Positions 10,556 through 23,065 of a DNA stretch of 64,000 bases are shown piece by piece (position 1 is the stretch's first letter; the number at the start of each line of letters is the position of its first letter). Source of the DNA: Allium sativum. Lineage: Eukaryota; Streptophyta; Magnoliopsida; Asparagales; Amaryllidaceae. The notes beneath the pieces are model-generated. The model worked only from the letters and a program-made list of their open reading frames with translations, did not search any database and was not told where the DNA came from. A program made the translations under genes and the position numbers. The DNA lies in the NCBI GenBank assembly GCA_030737875.1, contig CM060926.1, positions 166,493,079 through 166,557,078 of the forward strand. Reading direction: 5' to 3'.

Positions 10556-13441
10556 AAATATATTATTTATTTTCTTATTATAATATATGAACTGTCATGA
10601 TTGGGTAATTGATTTTGGTAGTGACCATTGACTGAAAGTAAATCTGTGTTGTGTTTTAACCAATGGGCTATATTGGTTGGGTAATCGGCAGTAAATGGCC
10701 TAAAAGTAAATTATTTTGTACATATTGATTTACCGTTAGGTAAATCGATAGAACTGAAGTCATAAAAATTTATTTTATAACTAAAAATAGATTTTGAAAT
10801 ATATATTTTGAATAAAAACTTAGTTAAAAGGAAATAAATACTTATGTATATAACTAAGGGTAAATTGTTTTTTTAAAGGCAATTCTGATGTTAATCAGAT
10901 TTGTAAAGGTGAGAATAAGGAAGTTTGCCTAAGGGTTAAATTTGGATAATAGTTCTGTTAAGAAACAATTAAATGGTATTATTTTAAATTAATTATATTA
11001 TTAATTAATTTAAAGGGAAAACAAATTGAAATCGATTAACGAGATAACCATGTTTAGAGTTTAACAAATTGACCATTTTTAATTGGAATTATCATTATTT
11101 CAGTTTATTTGGTTTAATCTAATAAAATTGTTTAAAATAATATTTGTTTATATTTAATGAAGATTTAAAAAGGGATTTACTATTTATTTCAATAAATAAA
11201 GAGATTAACTACTTTTATAGTAGTTAATAATTAAAGTAAATTATTATCCTGATTAATAGTGATTTGGGAAATTAGTTTTAACTGAATAAATAATCGAGGA
11301 TGAAGTGGAATCAAATTGAAAGGGGAAAGAAGTCTACAAACGGCTTTTATATTTTAAAAACCGAATTTGTATAACGATGATGTAAAAGGAATTTAAGTGA
11401 CCATGATAGCTTAAATTATATTGTTTCAATATTTGAATCAAGTAAAATGGGAATTGTGAACAGAAAGGGTTTAGACGAAACCAGAATGAATTTTAACATG
11501 GTTTATAAACGATGAGGTGTTATATCGTTAATTCCAAATTTACGTTATTTAATAATGTGGTCAAGGAAAGGTGGGGAAATGAAATAAGAGATTCAAAGCG
11601 GGAAATGGCCGAAAGGATTTGAAAAGGAATCCGTGAAACTAAATTGGTAAAGGAAGCGGGATTCTGTAAGCAAATCCAAATATAGAAATGAAATTGTTTT
11701 AAAAAGGGTAAAGGTTAAAGTGGTGTTTATAAGGAATTACTTAATTATTAAATTAAGGAGAATGTTATATTCAGAAAGGGATTTTCAAAGAGTAAGAAGG
11801 TCGTATGAAATCGTATTTTGTATAAAATAGTTTAATGATATTTGAATTTAGGAGGAATCGGGTTTTGAATTATGACTTGTGTCAATCTCCAGATATGAAC
11901 GTTATGATCAAGGTCTGAGAGGTAATTAAAATACCCCAACTTGAACGACTTCAGGATTATCGGAGGATGATATGAGCTGTAATGGTAAATGTGGTTAATA
12001 AACTTTATTATTTCATTAGTGAAATGATAATGAAATATTTTTGGTGAAAATATATATGTATAAAATGATGATTTCAAAGAAAAAGGGAAATGCAAAAGAC
12101 GAGCCTTATTCTATAAAGGTAAGTGTGAAGCAGTGTTTAAGTAGTGAAATAAAAGATATTTTGTAATGTTGGTTTACGTGTAATAAGTTGAATTGATTTA
12201 CCAATATTATATGATAATGGGGTAAATGATTAGAAAGCGAAAATAGACGACTGAATATGATATAGGATTTTTCCTTAGCATTTAAAATGAATTTATTTAA
12301 AGAGAAAGCTTATGTTAAATAAGAAGTGAGAAAACTATATTTATAATATTGAAATATTTAAGAATGTGAATTTACATTTTCTTAATTAAAAGGCCAAGTG
12401 GTGCTGAATACTAAACCAGTGAACTCATTGGATTGTCATGATTGAAACACTGTTTATTTTGATAGTTAAATCACTGACTATCAAATCTGACCCATACGAT
12501 TGTTGATAAGGAAAGACTGGGATCGAATTTATATTCGAAACCATACCGACCAACAAATACGTGAAGGGATCAGAAGATGATCGAGATGGAGCATTGAAGA
12601 CCGTGGATCTTTATAAGCGGAAGGATTACTTAAAATCTCTAGCTTAGCGTCCCGTGATACACAGTGATTCTGTCGTGGTTGAAATCTATGGGTTGCAAGG
12701 ATTTCTCGCTACTGATCCATGGGGTGATTCCTATATTGGATGCAGTAGGAGAGTACCTTCGGTTCATCCTGTTCCTGGATGACTTGTATGGACGGATGTC
12801 TGACAGAGTATTTCCAAAGGAATTACATGCGTTGATTTCTCCAAACGTACCATGGTTGATGGCGGAGAAATGGTTGTTCTCTAGCCAAATAAACTAGAGT
12901 ATTTTTGTAGACGTCAATCAGTGTGATCTGGCGGATCTGACGATGTGGCATTCAAAGTGTATAATGATCAGATGTGTTCTGACCTCAAGCCTCATCAACC
13001 GGGAAATGACAAAAATCGGGTAGGCAGCATGGCTATGTGGGTCGCTCCCATTAGGATGTATAATCACCTATCTAGAGAAATTCTTTTTGCTTCTTTAATC
13101 TATCGATGCTGTCCCTTTTCGGGAAACGGTGGTTTGAGCCCAACCGTTGGTGATATACATTCGATACACTCAAGCGAAATGAGTGGTCGGTCATGTGAGG
13201 GCCGGGTTGCAATATGTTCTTGTTGAACCCAGTGTATTCGCCTCAAGAGATACACCATCGGCAGGTGGTCCCATACCTTGTCAAGGTCGGAATCAAATCT
13301 CCAATAAGCGCCTGCGGTTTTGATTGTATACTATATATGTGGAGCGTGAGATGCAAGCGTTCCACTAGATTGTTATTTACTTGTATTTAGACACTATTAT
13401 AATATCAGAAAAGATGTTGGTTTCAAAACTGTTTTGGGTTA

Positions 13442-13491
13442 GCGTAAGTTAAAAACCATCCGTGTTTATGTGTGGATTTGGTCTTACGATT
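13442..13491 (+). other. Conserved U5-end stem-loop (A 5' LTR)
   Basis: This copy reads AGCGTAAG at the left arm (one base changed) and CTTACGAT at the right arm, with CCATCC and GGAT forming a possible inner stem around GTGTTTATGTGT. The counterparts are 20661-20710, 32124-32172, 39495-39543, 46887-46935 and 60730-60781 (element D). Confidence 0.65.
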
Positions 13492-14008
13492 ATCCTTTTC
13501 TTTTGAAAAGATTTTGAACTTTAAAATCATGTTAGATGATTTACCCTTAATACTGTGCGAGCTTTTCTCACTCTGGTTCACTAGACGACCCGGTGTTTTG
13601 TAAATGCTCGGGTTAGCCTGGGGTGTACAGGTTTAGTTTAGCGAATGATGTGAAGAGACGAGCTGGAAAAGTCCAGATGTGTGATATTATAGCTACTATT
13701 CTGCTGTGTATTGTATCTGAGGACAGGTTATTATAACTGCCCATATGTGTGATGTACTCTGATGATTGTAAGTATATTAAAGCTCTCAGTAAAGATTTAT
13801 TTCTATATTATATTTTGTTCCGCTGCGTTGTGAGATTCTATGTTGTGGTGGTTCTTCTTCTTCTATTCTAATATTTCTTTCTTTCTTACCTCACCCTCTA
13901 ATTTCATTCTAAAACGTTCCAGTGTTTTCGGTGTTTGGAAGGTTGACATGAGTTACGGTAAAGGTATTTATGTCGATTTTCAGGGCCGAAAACCCTAGTT
14001 CGTTACAA

Positions 14009-14020
14009 TGGTATCAGAGC
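14009..14020 (+). promoter_or_regulatory. Primer-binding site of element A
   Basis: TGGTATCAGAGC one base after the 5' LTR end, matching initiator-Met tRNA. Confidence 0.95.
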
Positions 14021-15167
14021 TATTGGTTTAGTAATAACCTTGGCTCTGTGGTGTAACTCGATAGAGATTGGGTTAGAAATACCTTAGATCGAGATTGAGT
14101 GTATATATATGAGAGTGTATTTGTAAATTTTATATACAATTGTTTTTATTGTGTTTGTTGATCAGTTCAAGTGTTGAAAAGCATAGAACTGGCAATGGAT
14201 ACAGTATTGTTTTGAAAGGTGGGTAAATGAAATAATTTTACTCAAATGATATTTTTGTATAGAAAAAAAGTAATTTTCTCAATTTATTGAGATGGTGTAT
14301 TGATGTGTTTGTCGATTTGGATCAATTCAAATTTGATTGAGAATTTGAATTGAAACCTAACTTGGTTAAGTGTAAATATATAATAATGGTATTGATATTG
14401 AGTTAAATAAATTTAAATTAAAGGAATAGTAATCAAATCTGTGAAACCAAAATAAAATATTAATATTGAATATGAAGTCAATTGATGTGGTTGATTTGGT
14501 CATGTATTGGTTGTGATTGTGAATTGTTTGTTATTGGATGATAGTTTGTTTGAATAGAAATAATCAACGAGTTTATTGGAACTAAATAAAGTATAAACTA
14601 AGAATAAATTTCCGGTATACTTAAACCGGAATGAACTGAATATGAATTGGAATTTACATGGTAACCCTGTGTTAAGAATGAATTGATGTTGTTCGGTCAA
14701 CTTTGCAATTGGTGTAGTTATACCAGTTGATTAGTGAAATATTATCTCAGAATTTCACATATTTATTACTGACAGGTGAATTGAGTAAAGTACAGGTGCC
14801 AGAGGAATATGCAGACTGAAATTGATTGAGTAAATCACATATACGCTGAGCAAATATCCTCAATAGCGCTCGCAAAAAGGTATGCCTACGCGAAAATATG
14901 AAATTTTGGGATTTTGATTTTTGTTTTCCGACCAAATGGGTCGATGTACACATATTATTTGTTCCTGCGATATCGCAAATGCCACTTCGTGCAGAGGAGA
15001 TTCTGCCGAATTTTCCCGGGAATTTAAAGTGTTAGAAAATTTTCGATATTGTTGATATTTTTATTTTTACCAAAATAAATCGGTTTTTGATTTAAAATAA
15101 ATTGGATTTGGAAATTAATGGATTTGCAACATTCTTTCGTACCTTAGCAATTTCGAGGACGAAATTA

Positions 15168-15184
15168 ATTTTAGGGGGAAAGAA
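15168..15184 (+). promoter_or_regulatory. Polypurine tract of element A
   Basis: ATTTTAGGGGGAAAGAA lies directly before the 3' LTR, preceded by TTTCGAGGACGAAATT, a phrase also typical of the end of plant Tekay/Del chromoviruses. Confidence 0.88.
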
Positions 15185-16448
15185 TGTAACGACCCGTGTT
15201 TTTCGACCCTTCGAATCTGAATATTTAAATTGGTTTTAAATATTTTATTTGAAATATAAATGGATTTTTACATTTTAATTGCTATTTAAAATAAAGTTGA
15301 ACGATATATATTCATATATAATATAAATCGAGCTTGAAAATGGCGTGCAGTTCATAAATTGGAATTTTGAACTTCAACTGGATATACAGGATCCGATATA
15401 AGTCGGGATTCTATGAAACCAGAAACGTTGGAACCGTGTTGATGATAATTTTCATATGAAAGAGAAAATTTCATATTTCGTATTGTAAATTTTAAATTAT
15501 GGCCAAATCAAATTTTAAAATAATCGTTGTGAAAATCGTTATTAAAATATCGGCCTTTAAAATGGCCATTTTGCAAACGATCTCTGTTTTCGATGAAACT
15601 AGTTTCATTAGACCCGTATCATTAAAGTATTGTACGGTGTTGAATAGCGTGGCAAACCGATGTCGTATGTGACCACGGTAGCTATAAACGCCCGTTCATT
15701 TTCTATAGCGCGTAATTAATATAATAAAAGGATATTCGAGTGTAACTTGAACAGACGATCGAATTAGGCCACGAAACCAGTTCCGTTGAGTTCGTATCAA
15801 CGTTTAGAGCCAGGATAGGTATGTAGTTTGTTATTTTTGAAGATCAGATAATTTGGTGCTCAAAAGGGCATTGCGGTGCGCGTAAAAATAGCCTACCGGG
15901 GAAACAATCTCAGAATGCGACGAAACTAGTGCCGTTGGGTTCGTAGTGAAGAATTATTATAGGATTTCGAAGTTTCAAGTTGATTAGATTTATATAGTGA
16001 TCGTGGAAAAATTAAACGCGTGTTCATTTCTGGTTTTATAAAGGAAATTTTTTCAAATGACCTCTGATTTTGATGAAACTTGTCCCATTGGGTCCGGAAT
16101 ACCTTTTTACACTAAGATTATTTTTTTTATCAGTAAACGAAAGTCGTTTGTGGTGGTTTCAACGCGATACTTAATGGTGAATAATTGGTCATTGTTTAAT
16201 TTATTTTATTTAATCTAATTAAAACCTCCCCCATGTTATCACATATCAGTACCCTGCACTCTCATCTTTTGGTTTCTTGAGACTCAAATTTTCTCTGCCT
16301 TGGCCGCCAATCTATATAGTCCCGTGCCAACCAAGTCATTTTTCGAGATTCGCACTAATTAGCACCTGCTGCCTATGCTATATTACTGCAAGCTTATACC
16401 CTTGATTCCTTCAGCCCCAAGTTTACCTGCTCCCCACGTTTTGCCAAC

Positions 16449-16455
16449 TATAAAA
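16449..16455 (+). promoter_or_regulatory. TATA-like box in element A 3' LTR
   Basis: TATAAAA in the same context as 9216-9222. It puts the U3 region at about 1.27 kb, leaving close to 4.8 kb for R plus U5. Confidence 0.5.
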
Positions 16456-17757
16456 CACTGCATTCCTGTTTCCTTTTTCTTTTGGGAGCAACAAAAAAAA
16501 GAGAAAAGTAGCAGCAGTTTTCGGAAGTGGTAAGAAAAATGGAAGGGGTGGTCACGTTTCTTGAAACTGGGAAAAACATGAAGAAGAAAGGGGTTTTCGA
16601 GGGGGAAGGCTGACGCAAAGGACTAGGAAGAAAAGTTCGGGTGGAAGTTTCGGATCGGTATCAATAGTGGGAGTGGGCCGTAGTTTTGGTGGAGGTCTGG
16701 CAGAACACGGTGAAGTGGAAATGACGTGGAGAAGCAAGGTGATAGTTTTGGTGAAGGGAATTGTAATGGATCCGTGAGCATCGGTGAGGATAGGACGTGG
16801 TTCATGCTTATAGGGCGGTTGTGTAGTTGAGGGAGTGGAGTTTCACGTGGCAACAACAGGTAATATAAAGGAGATGGACATTACTCTTTTTTTTGCCTAA
16901 TTACATTTAATCTTGCCTAAGGATGGTAAAGCTTGCCTAATCACTTAAATGAATATGCCTAATGGTATAGTTATGTACCTCACTAATTATATATTTAAAA
17001 CAGACGTGGCCAATTTAAGTCTTCCCACAGTAAGAGGACGCGTTTGTTGAAACATGCCATTCCTATAAAATGCCCTTTGACAGTCTACAAAATGATCTGT
17101 CCTTATAAACGTATTCATCCAATTTATACCCGTGAGTTTTAAACCCATTCATTTCTGCATTCTTAACTAACCATGCCTTATTCAAAATATATATGTTGGT
17201 ATATCAAATAACATTTTATTCATATATACATTGGTTTATGTCTAGTAAAGAAATCAAATTTAGTTCGAGAATACTATATTTAATTATAAACTCTGTTATA
17301 CAGCGGCGGGATTCGATTAAATGGATGACATTGGAACCGCATCGACAAGGTCTACAAAATGAAATAGGAATGGATGGATTTTGAATCAACTGTGATTTTC
17401 AAATGCTTGTTTAATTTAACTGTAACGACACCGATCAACGAAAAAATCAAGGTGAGTTAAACTCACTCAGTTTCCCCATTTATATTTTTATATAAATTGG
17501 GTTTTTATTTTGTATGCTCTGCTTGCCAATGGATGATTGTTTGCCAGTTATATATTTATTTGTTGATTTAACTGATGAAATTAAACCATCGTTTAATTTC
17601 AGTGAAATACTAAATCGTTATTCTGACGATTGGTTCCAATAAAGGAAACTTACCTTATTGGTCACGTTTATAAAATAAACGTGTTTAAATTGTTTGATCT
17701 GTTTGAATTGAACAATCTGTTTGAGATAACCATTTGTATACAAGGAAGGACAGGTTG

Positions 17758-17779
17758 GAGGAATCCAACCGGATTCCTC
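17758..17779 (+). other. Conserved stem-loop (A 3' LTR)
   Basis: Both 9-base arms (17758-17766 and 17771-17779) are perfectly paired around an AACC loop. The preceding acceptor-like site reads TACAAG here rather than TACAG. Confidence 0.75.
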
Positions 17780-20225
17780 AAATATTATTTATTTTCATAT
17801 TATCATATATGAACTGTCATGATTGGGTAATTGATTTTGGTAGTGACCATTGACTGAAAGTAAATCTGTGTTGTGTTTTAACCAATGGGCTATATTGATT
17901 GGGTAATCGGCAGTAAATGGCCTAAAAGTAAATTATTTTGTTCATATTGATTTACCGTTAGGTAAATCGATAGAACTGAAGTCATAAAAATTCATTTTAT
18001 AACTAAAAATAGATTTTGAAATATATATTTTGAATAAAAACATATTTAAAAGGAAATAAATACTTATGTTTATAATTAAGGGTAAATTGTTTTATTGAAG
18101 GCAATTCTGTTGTTAATCGGATTTGTGAAGGTGAGAATAAGGAAGTTTACCTAAGGGTTAAATTTGGATAATTGTTCTGTTAAGAAACAATTAAATGGTA
18201 TTATTTTAAATTAATTATATTATTAATTAATTTAAAGGGAAAACAAATTGAAATCGATTAACGAGATAACCATGTTTAGAGTTTACCAAATTGACCATTT
18301 TTAACTGGAATTATCGTTATTTCAGTTTATTTGGTTTAATCTAATAAAATTGTTTAAAAGATTATTTGTTTATATTTAATGAAGATTTAAAAAGGGATTT
18401 ACTATTTATTTAAATAAATAAAGAGATTAACTACTTTTAAAATAGTTAATGATTAAAGTAAATTATTATCCTGATTAATAGTGATTTGGGAAATTAGTTT
18501 TAACTGAATAAATAATCGAGGATGAAGTGGAATCAAATTGAAAGGGGAAAGAAGTCTAAAACGGCTTTTATATTTTAAAAACCGAATTTGTATAACAATG
18601 ATGTAAAAGGAGTTTAAGTGACCATGATAGCTTAAATTATATTGTTTCAATATTTGAATCAAGTAAAAAGGGAATTGTGAACAGAAAGTGTTTAGACGAA
18701 ACCAGAATGGATTTTAACATGGTTTATAAACGATGAGGTGTTATATCGTTAATTCCAAATTTACGTTATTTAATAATGTGGTCAAGGAAAGGTGGGGAAA
18801 TGAAATAAGAGATTCAAAGCGGGAAATGGCCGAAAGGATTTGAAAAGGAATCCGTGAAACTAAATTGGTAAAGGAAGCGGGATTCTGTAAGCAAATCCAA
18901 ATATAGAAATGAAATTGTTTTAAAAAGGGTAAAGGTTAAAGTGGTGTTTATAAGGAATTACTTAATTATTAAATTAAGGAGAATGTTATATTCAGAAAGG
19001 GATTTTCAAAGAGTAAGAAGGTCGTATGAAATCGTATTTTGTATAAAATAGTTTAATGATATTTGAATTTAGGAGGAATCGGGTTTTGAATTATGACTTG
19101 TGTCAATCTCCAGATATGAACGTTGCTGATCAAGGTCTGAGAGGTAATTAAAATACCCCAACTTGAACGACTTCAGGATTATCTGAGGATGATATGAGCT
19201 GTAATGGTAAATGTGGTTAATAAACTTTATTATTTCATTAGTGAAATGATAATGAAATATTTTTGGTGAAAATATATATGTATAAAATGATGATTTCAAA
19301 GAAAAAGGGAAATGCAAAAGACAAGCCTTATTCTATAAAGGTAAGCGTGAAGCAGTGTTTAAGTAGTGAAATAAAAGATATTTTGTGATGTTGGTTTACG
19401 AGTAATAAGTTGAATTGATTTTCCAATATTATATGATAATGGGGTAAATGGTTAGAAAGCGAAAATAGACAACTGAATATGATATAGGATTTTTCCTAAT
19501 TTAAAATGAATTTATTTAAAGAGAAAGCTTATGTTAAATAGGAAGTGAGAAAACTATATTTATAATATTGAAATATTTAAGAGTGTGAATTTACATTTTT
19601 TTTAATTAAAAGGCCAAGTGGTGCTGAATACTAAACCAGTGAACTCATTGGATTGTCATGATTGAAACACTGTTTATTTTGATAGTTAAATCACCGACTA
19701 TCACATCTGACCCATACGATTGTTGGTAAGGAAAGTCCGCGATCGAATTTATATTCGAAACCATACCGACTGACAAATACGTGAAGAGATCAGAAGATGA
19801 TCGAGATGGAGCATTGAAGACCGTGGATCTTCATAAGCGGAAGGATTACTTAAAATCTCTAGCTTAGCGGCCCGAGATACAATGTGATTCTGTCGTGGTT
19901 GAAATCTATGGGTTGCAAGGACTTCTCGCTACGGATCCATGGGGTGATTCCTATATTGGATGCAGTAGGAGAGTTCCTTCGCTTCATCCTGTTCCTGGAT
20001 GACTTGTATGGACGGATGTCTGACAGAGTATTTCCAAAGGAATTACATGCATTAATTTATCCAAACGTACCATGGTTGATGGCGGAGAAATGGTTGTTCT
20101 CTAGCCAAATAAACTAGAGTATTTTTGTAGACGTCAATCAGTGTGATCTAGCGGATCTAACGATGTGGCATTCAAAGTGTATAATGATCAGATGTGTTCT
20201 GACCTCAAGGCTCATCAACCGGGAA

Positions 20226-20460
20226 ATGACAAAAATCGGGCAGGCAGCATGGCTATGTGGGTCTCTCCCATTAGGATGTATAATCACCTATCTAGAGAAA
20301 TTCTTTTTGCTTCTTTAATCTATCGATGCTGTTCCTTTTCGAGAAATGGTGGTTTGAGCCCAATCGTTGGTGATATACATTTGATACACTCAAGCGAAAT
20401 GAGTGGTCGGTCATGTGAGGGCCGAGTTGCAAGATGTTCTTGTTGAACCCAGTGTATTCG
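20226..20460 (+). repeat. Block conserved among A, C and D LTRs
   Basis: From GGCAGGCAGCATGGCTATGTGGG through TCGATGCTGT, CCGTTGGTGATATACAT, GAGTGGTCGGTCATGTG and TTGAACCCAGTGTATTC, this segment is nearly identical in both A LTRs. It is also clearly alignable with family C (31700-31930, 39075-39300, 46460-46690) and element D on the minus strand (60970-61215), while flanking LTR sequence is far less alike. Small frames cross it but shift between families, so I do not call it coding. Confidence 0.7.
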
Positions 20461-20660
20461 CCTCTAGAGATACACCATCGGCAGGTGGTCCCATACCTTG
20501 TCAAGGTCGGAATCAAATCTCCAATAAGCGCCTGCGGTTTTGATTGTATACTATATATGTGAAGCGTGAGATGCAAGCGTTCCACTAGATTTTTATTTAC
20601 TTGTATTTAGACACTATTATAATATCAGAAAAGATGTTGGTTTCAAAACTGTTTTGGGTT

Positions 20661-20710
20661 ATCGTAAGGTCAAAATCGTCCGTATTTATGTGTGGATTTG
20701 GTCTTACGAT
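20661..20710 (+). other. Conserved U5-end stem-loop (A 3' LTR)
   Basis: Outer arms ATCGTAAG and CTTACGAT are perfectly complementary and about 34 bases apart, with CGTCC and GGAT as weaker inner pairs. It lies about 520 bases before the LTR end. Confidence 0.7.
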
Positions 20711-21228
20711 TATCCTTTTCTTTTGAAAAGATTTTGAACTTTAAAATCATGTTGGATGATTTACCCTTAATACTGTGCGAGCTTTTCTCACTCTGGTTCA
20801 CCAGACTGGCCCGGTGTTTTGTAAATGCTTGGGTTAGCCCGGGGTGTACAGGTTCAGTTTAGTGAATGATGTGAAGAGACGAGCTGGAAATGTCCAGATG
20901 TGTGATATTATAGCTACTATTCCGTTGTGTATTGTATATGAGGACAGGTTATTATAACTGCCCAGATGTGTGATGTACTCTGATGATTGTAAGTATTTTA
21001 AAGCTCTTAGTAAAGATTTATTTCTATATTATATTTTGTTCTGCTGCGATGTGAGATTCTATTTTGTGTTGTTTCTTCTTCTTTTATTCTAATATTTCTT
21101 TCTTTCTTACCTCACCCTCTAATTTCTTTCTAAAACGTTCCAGTGTTTTCGGAGTTTGGAAGGTTGACATGAGTTACGGTAAAGGTATTTATGTCGATTT
21201 TCGGGGCCGAAAACCCTGGGTCGTTACA

Positions 21229-22298
21229 GGGACCCATTTCTGCAGTAACCCACATAGATGTATCAAGTTACCCTGAAACTAGGCAGGGTGGGGCACGATT
21301 ACGAGGCTGATTATAAGCGGTCAAAATAGCGGTGGGGGGTACGTCAGTGTAGGTTATAACGGATTACGGGTGTGCACGTATTCAGGAGTGGGAAAAAGCA
21401 GGCACTGGGTACTAGTAGTTATACATTGTGCATCCTGAATCGTGTCGGGTTGCTATCATAAGGATTGATACATCTTATGGTGGGACCAGCACAGGGTATC
21501 TACACGCAAGAGAGGGCTGACTGACACAGGCACATGGAACATTAATACAAGAAGGGAGCCGATCGATAGGGTAGTAAGGCTACCACAATTGCGAGGATTG
21601 GGTTCACGTTGTCATATTATCATTTTACACAGATTACTAGTTGGGACACTAGTTAGGGGGTACAAAAATTTAGAAATCGGAATAATAACGTAGTAGCGAA
21701 GCAGAGAAAGAGTAGAAGTGCATTTAGTTTATCTTTCCTTATCATATCTTATGCAAATCTTAGGTTATCTTGTTATCCATGTTATCACGATAGTATCTTG
21801 TATTCAGTTTATTCATGTCATGATGCTTTTGCCTATTTACATGCTGAAAGTCACTGGACTTACCAGACTTATGTATGATCTAGTTTGTTTCGCCTCATTT
21901 CTTCCGTTTTCCCCCCTCCCCTAAGTTCACAGGGAGGAAATATTACATCTTAGCTCAGCTTTCTTTCCAAGCTCGAAGATAGTCGATGTACTGCTTTGGA
22001 CTCCCTCTTCCTCTGCTATAGCTGGTTCAAGATTTGTTGGGGAATATCATTGTTATTTTTATGCTTCTTTTATACTTGGAAGTTTTGAATCATGACATAA
22101 ATTTTATGTATTACTTTTAAGTATGATTGAGACAATTGTTTTAAAAGCTTGACTGAACCATATTGTTTATAAAATGACTTTATTTTCCGCTGCTTTATTT
22201 GTCTGTCTTGCAATTTACCTGCATCTTTTACCTAAAACGCTCCACCGAAGTTAAGGCATTCCCTTTGTGAGTGACCTTAACGGAGGTGGGGTGTTACA
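21229..22298 (+). repeat. B1 5' LTR, distal part
   Basis: Continues the LTR interrupted at 395. The first five bases are the right copy of the A target duplication. It is collinear with 25372-26511 and 51748-52881, ending CGGAGGTGGGGTGTTACA. A stretch of about 90 bases around 21590 (present at 25725-25800) is missing from this copy. Confidence 0.88.
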
Positions 22299-22533
22299 CG
22301 TGGTAACAGAGCTAAAGGTTACCGGATCAGATAAAAGATTTGAAAAATTATTTTCAAAACGGTTTTAAAAGAAGCATTTTCAAAAGAAAGGTTTTGTTTT
22401 AAAGACATATTTCCTAAAGCTATATGCACTATCTTTTCCTCTGTTTGAATCCTTGTTTCCTTCTTTCTTGAGTCTCCGGGGCTCCTGGCTTTCTGGGAGG
22501 TAACCTCATCGCGGCATGGTTCCATAGGATTGA
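22299..22533 (+). other. B1 internal region, 5' fragment with primer-binding site
   Basis: The primer site TGGTAACAGAGC (22301-22312) has one mismatch to the initiator-Met site seen at 26514. The fragment is collinear with 26512-26747 up to GGATTGATG, where B2 begins. The remainder of B1 internal DNA reappears only at 47418. Confidence 0.85.
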
Positions 22534-22827
22534 TGTAACACCACGTATTTCCTGTAGATATTAAAGTAATGAATTAAAGAATGATTTATCTTAAAAAGAA
22601 GAACTAAGGGAAACGGGTTTTGTCATCACGTTCGTCTCTAAATTCTGCTTGAGATAGAGTCTGAGTTTGCGTAAATCGAACACCGTATGAAGAAGTTATA
22701 AGCCTTAGAAGTTTGTATACGCCCAAGGAAGTATATACATACATACAAAATAAATCCAGAAGTCAAAACAGGTCTAAAATTCGAAATCAGCCAAAGGGAA
22801 GTGGGCGGGAAAATTCCCGCTCAATAG

Positions 22828-22920
22828 GTGTCGAACCCCCCAGGGGGAGTCGACATAGGCGTCGACCCGCCTTAAGGGGAGTTCGACATAGATGTCGACC
22901 CCCTATAGGGTGTCGACCCC
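22828..22920. repeat. GTCGAC / CCCCCTATAGGGG palindrome cluster (B2 5' LTR)
   Basis: GTCGAC hexamers alternate with short GC palindromes such as CCCCAGGGGG and CCCCTATAGGG. Equivalents lie at 29382-29483 and 49309-49398, 290-390 bases from the LTR start in each case. Confidence 0.88.
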
Positions 22921-23065
22921 TTTTCCAGATCTAGAAAAAATTTCTGGACGACATGTTTTGGCTGATGTGTCACTTCCTGATTCGTTGTGTGACATATTTT
23001 TCGTGCTATGAACGATTTTGTTGACTTCTAGACTGATCTGAATGCTCCAAATCTCCCTATACATT

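Larger units (their letters stand above)
396..14007 (+). repeat. Element A 5' LTR (interrupted by element E)
   Basis: It matches 15185-21228 base for base over most of its length, with scattered substitutions and small indels, and is split at 893/894 by element E. It carries a TATA-like TATAAAA at 9216-9222, an intron-like segment at 10219-10519, a stem-loop at 10534-10555 and a second stem-loop near 13442-13491. Open frames inside it are short, poorly conserved in reading frame between the two LTRs, and not recognisable as proteins. Confidence 0.9.
14008..15184 (+). other. Element A internal region, non-coding
   Basis: 1177 bases between the LTRs. The primer site is at 14009-14020 and the polypurine tract at 15168-15184. 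It has no plus-strand frame longer than about 60 codons. The stretch after the primer site resembles the C-family internal region (GGTGGGTAAATGAAATAATTTTAC motif near 14219-14241). It would be the only unique RNA segment between the repeats, so packaging and priming signals are the likely content. Confidence 0.8.
396..21228 (+). mobile_element. Element A: giant-LTR, non-coding LTR retrotransposon (LARD-like)
   Basis: Two LTRs beginning TGTAACGACCCG and ending GTTACA flank 1177 bases of internal DNA (14008-15184). The 5' LTR (396-14007) is split by element E; without E and its duplicated target it is about 6056 bases, against 6044 for the 3' LTR. A tRNA-iMet primer site follows the 5' LTR and a polypurine tract precedes the 3' LTR. 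The internal region contains no gag or pol, so the element could only have moved using enzymes supplied in trans. It is inserted in the B1 5' LTR and flanked by a 5-base target duplication. The LTR-to-internal ratio of about 5 to 1 is extreme even for large retrotransposon derivatives (LARDs). Confidence 0.9.
15185..21228 (+). repeat. Element A 3' LTR (intact, 6044 bases)
   Basis: Uninterrupted copy from TGTAACGACCCG to GGTCGTTACA. In order it holds five spaced copies of a GATGAAACTAGTTCCGTTGGG-like motif (about 15410-16100), a TATA-like box at 16449-16455, an intron-like segment at 17452-17744, a stem-loop at 17758-17779, a long AT-rich section, a conserved block at 20226-20460 and a stem-loop at 20661-20710. 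No convincing coding sequence is present. Confidence 0.92.

Noticed and set aside
12664..13226. Two plus-strand frames of 77 and 93 codons conserved between A LTRs (12664-12897, 12945-13226)
   Set aside because: DNA in this block is conserved in general, and the C and D equivalents shift frame. Only a short YGRMSD-like phrase is shared, explained by nucleotide conservation.
14009..14020. Met-tRNA-like sequence as a tRNA gene
   Set aside because: Only the 12-base primer complement is present, at LTR edges. No cloverleaf or A/B boxes are seen around it.
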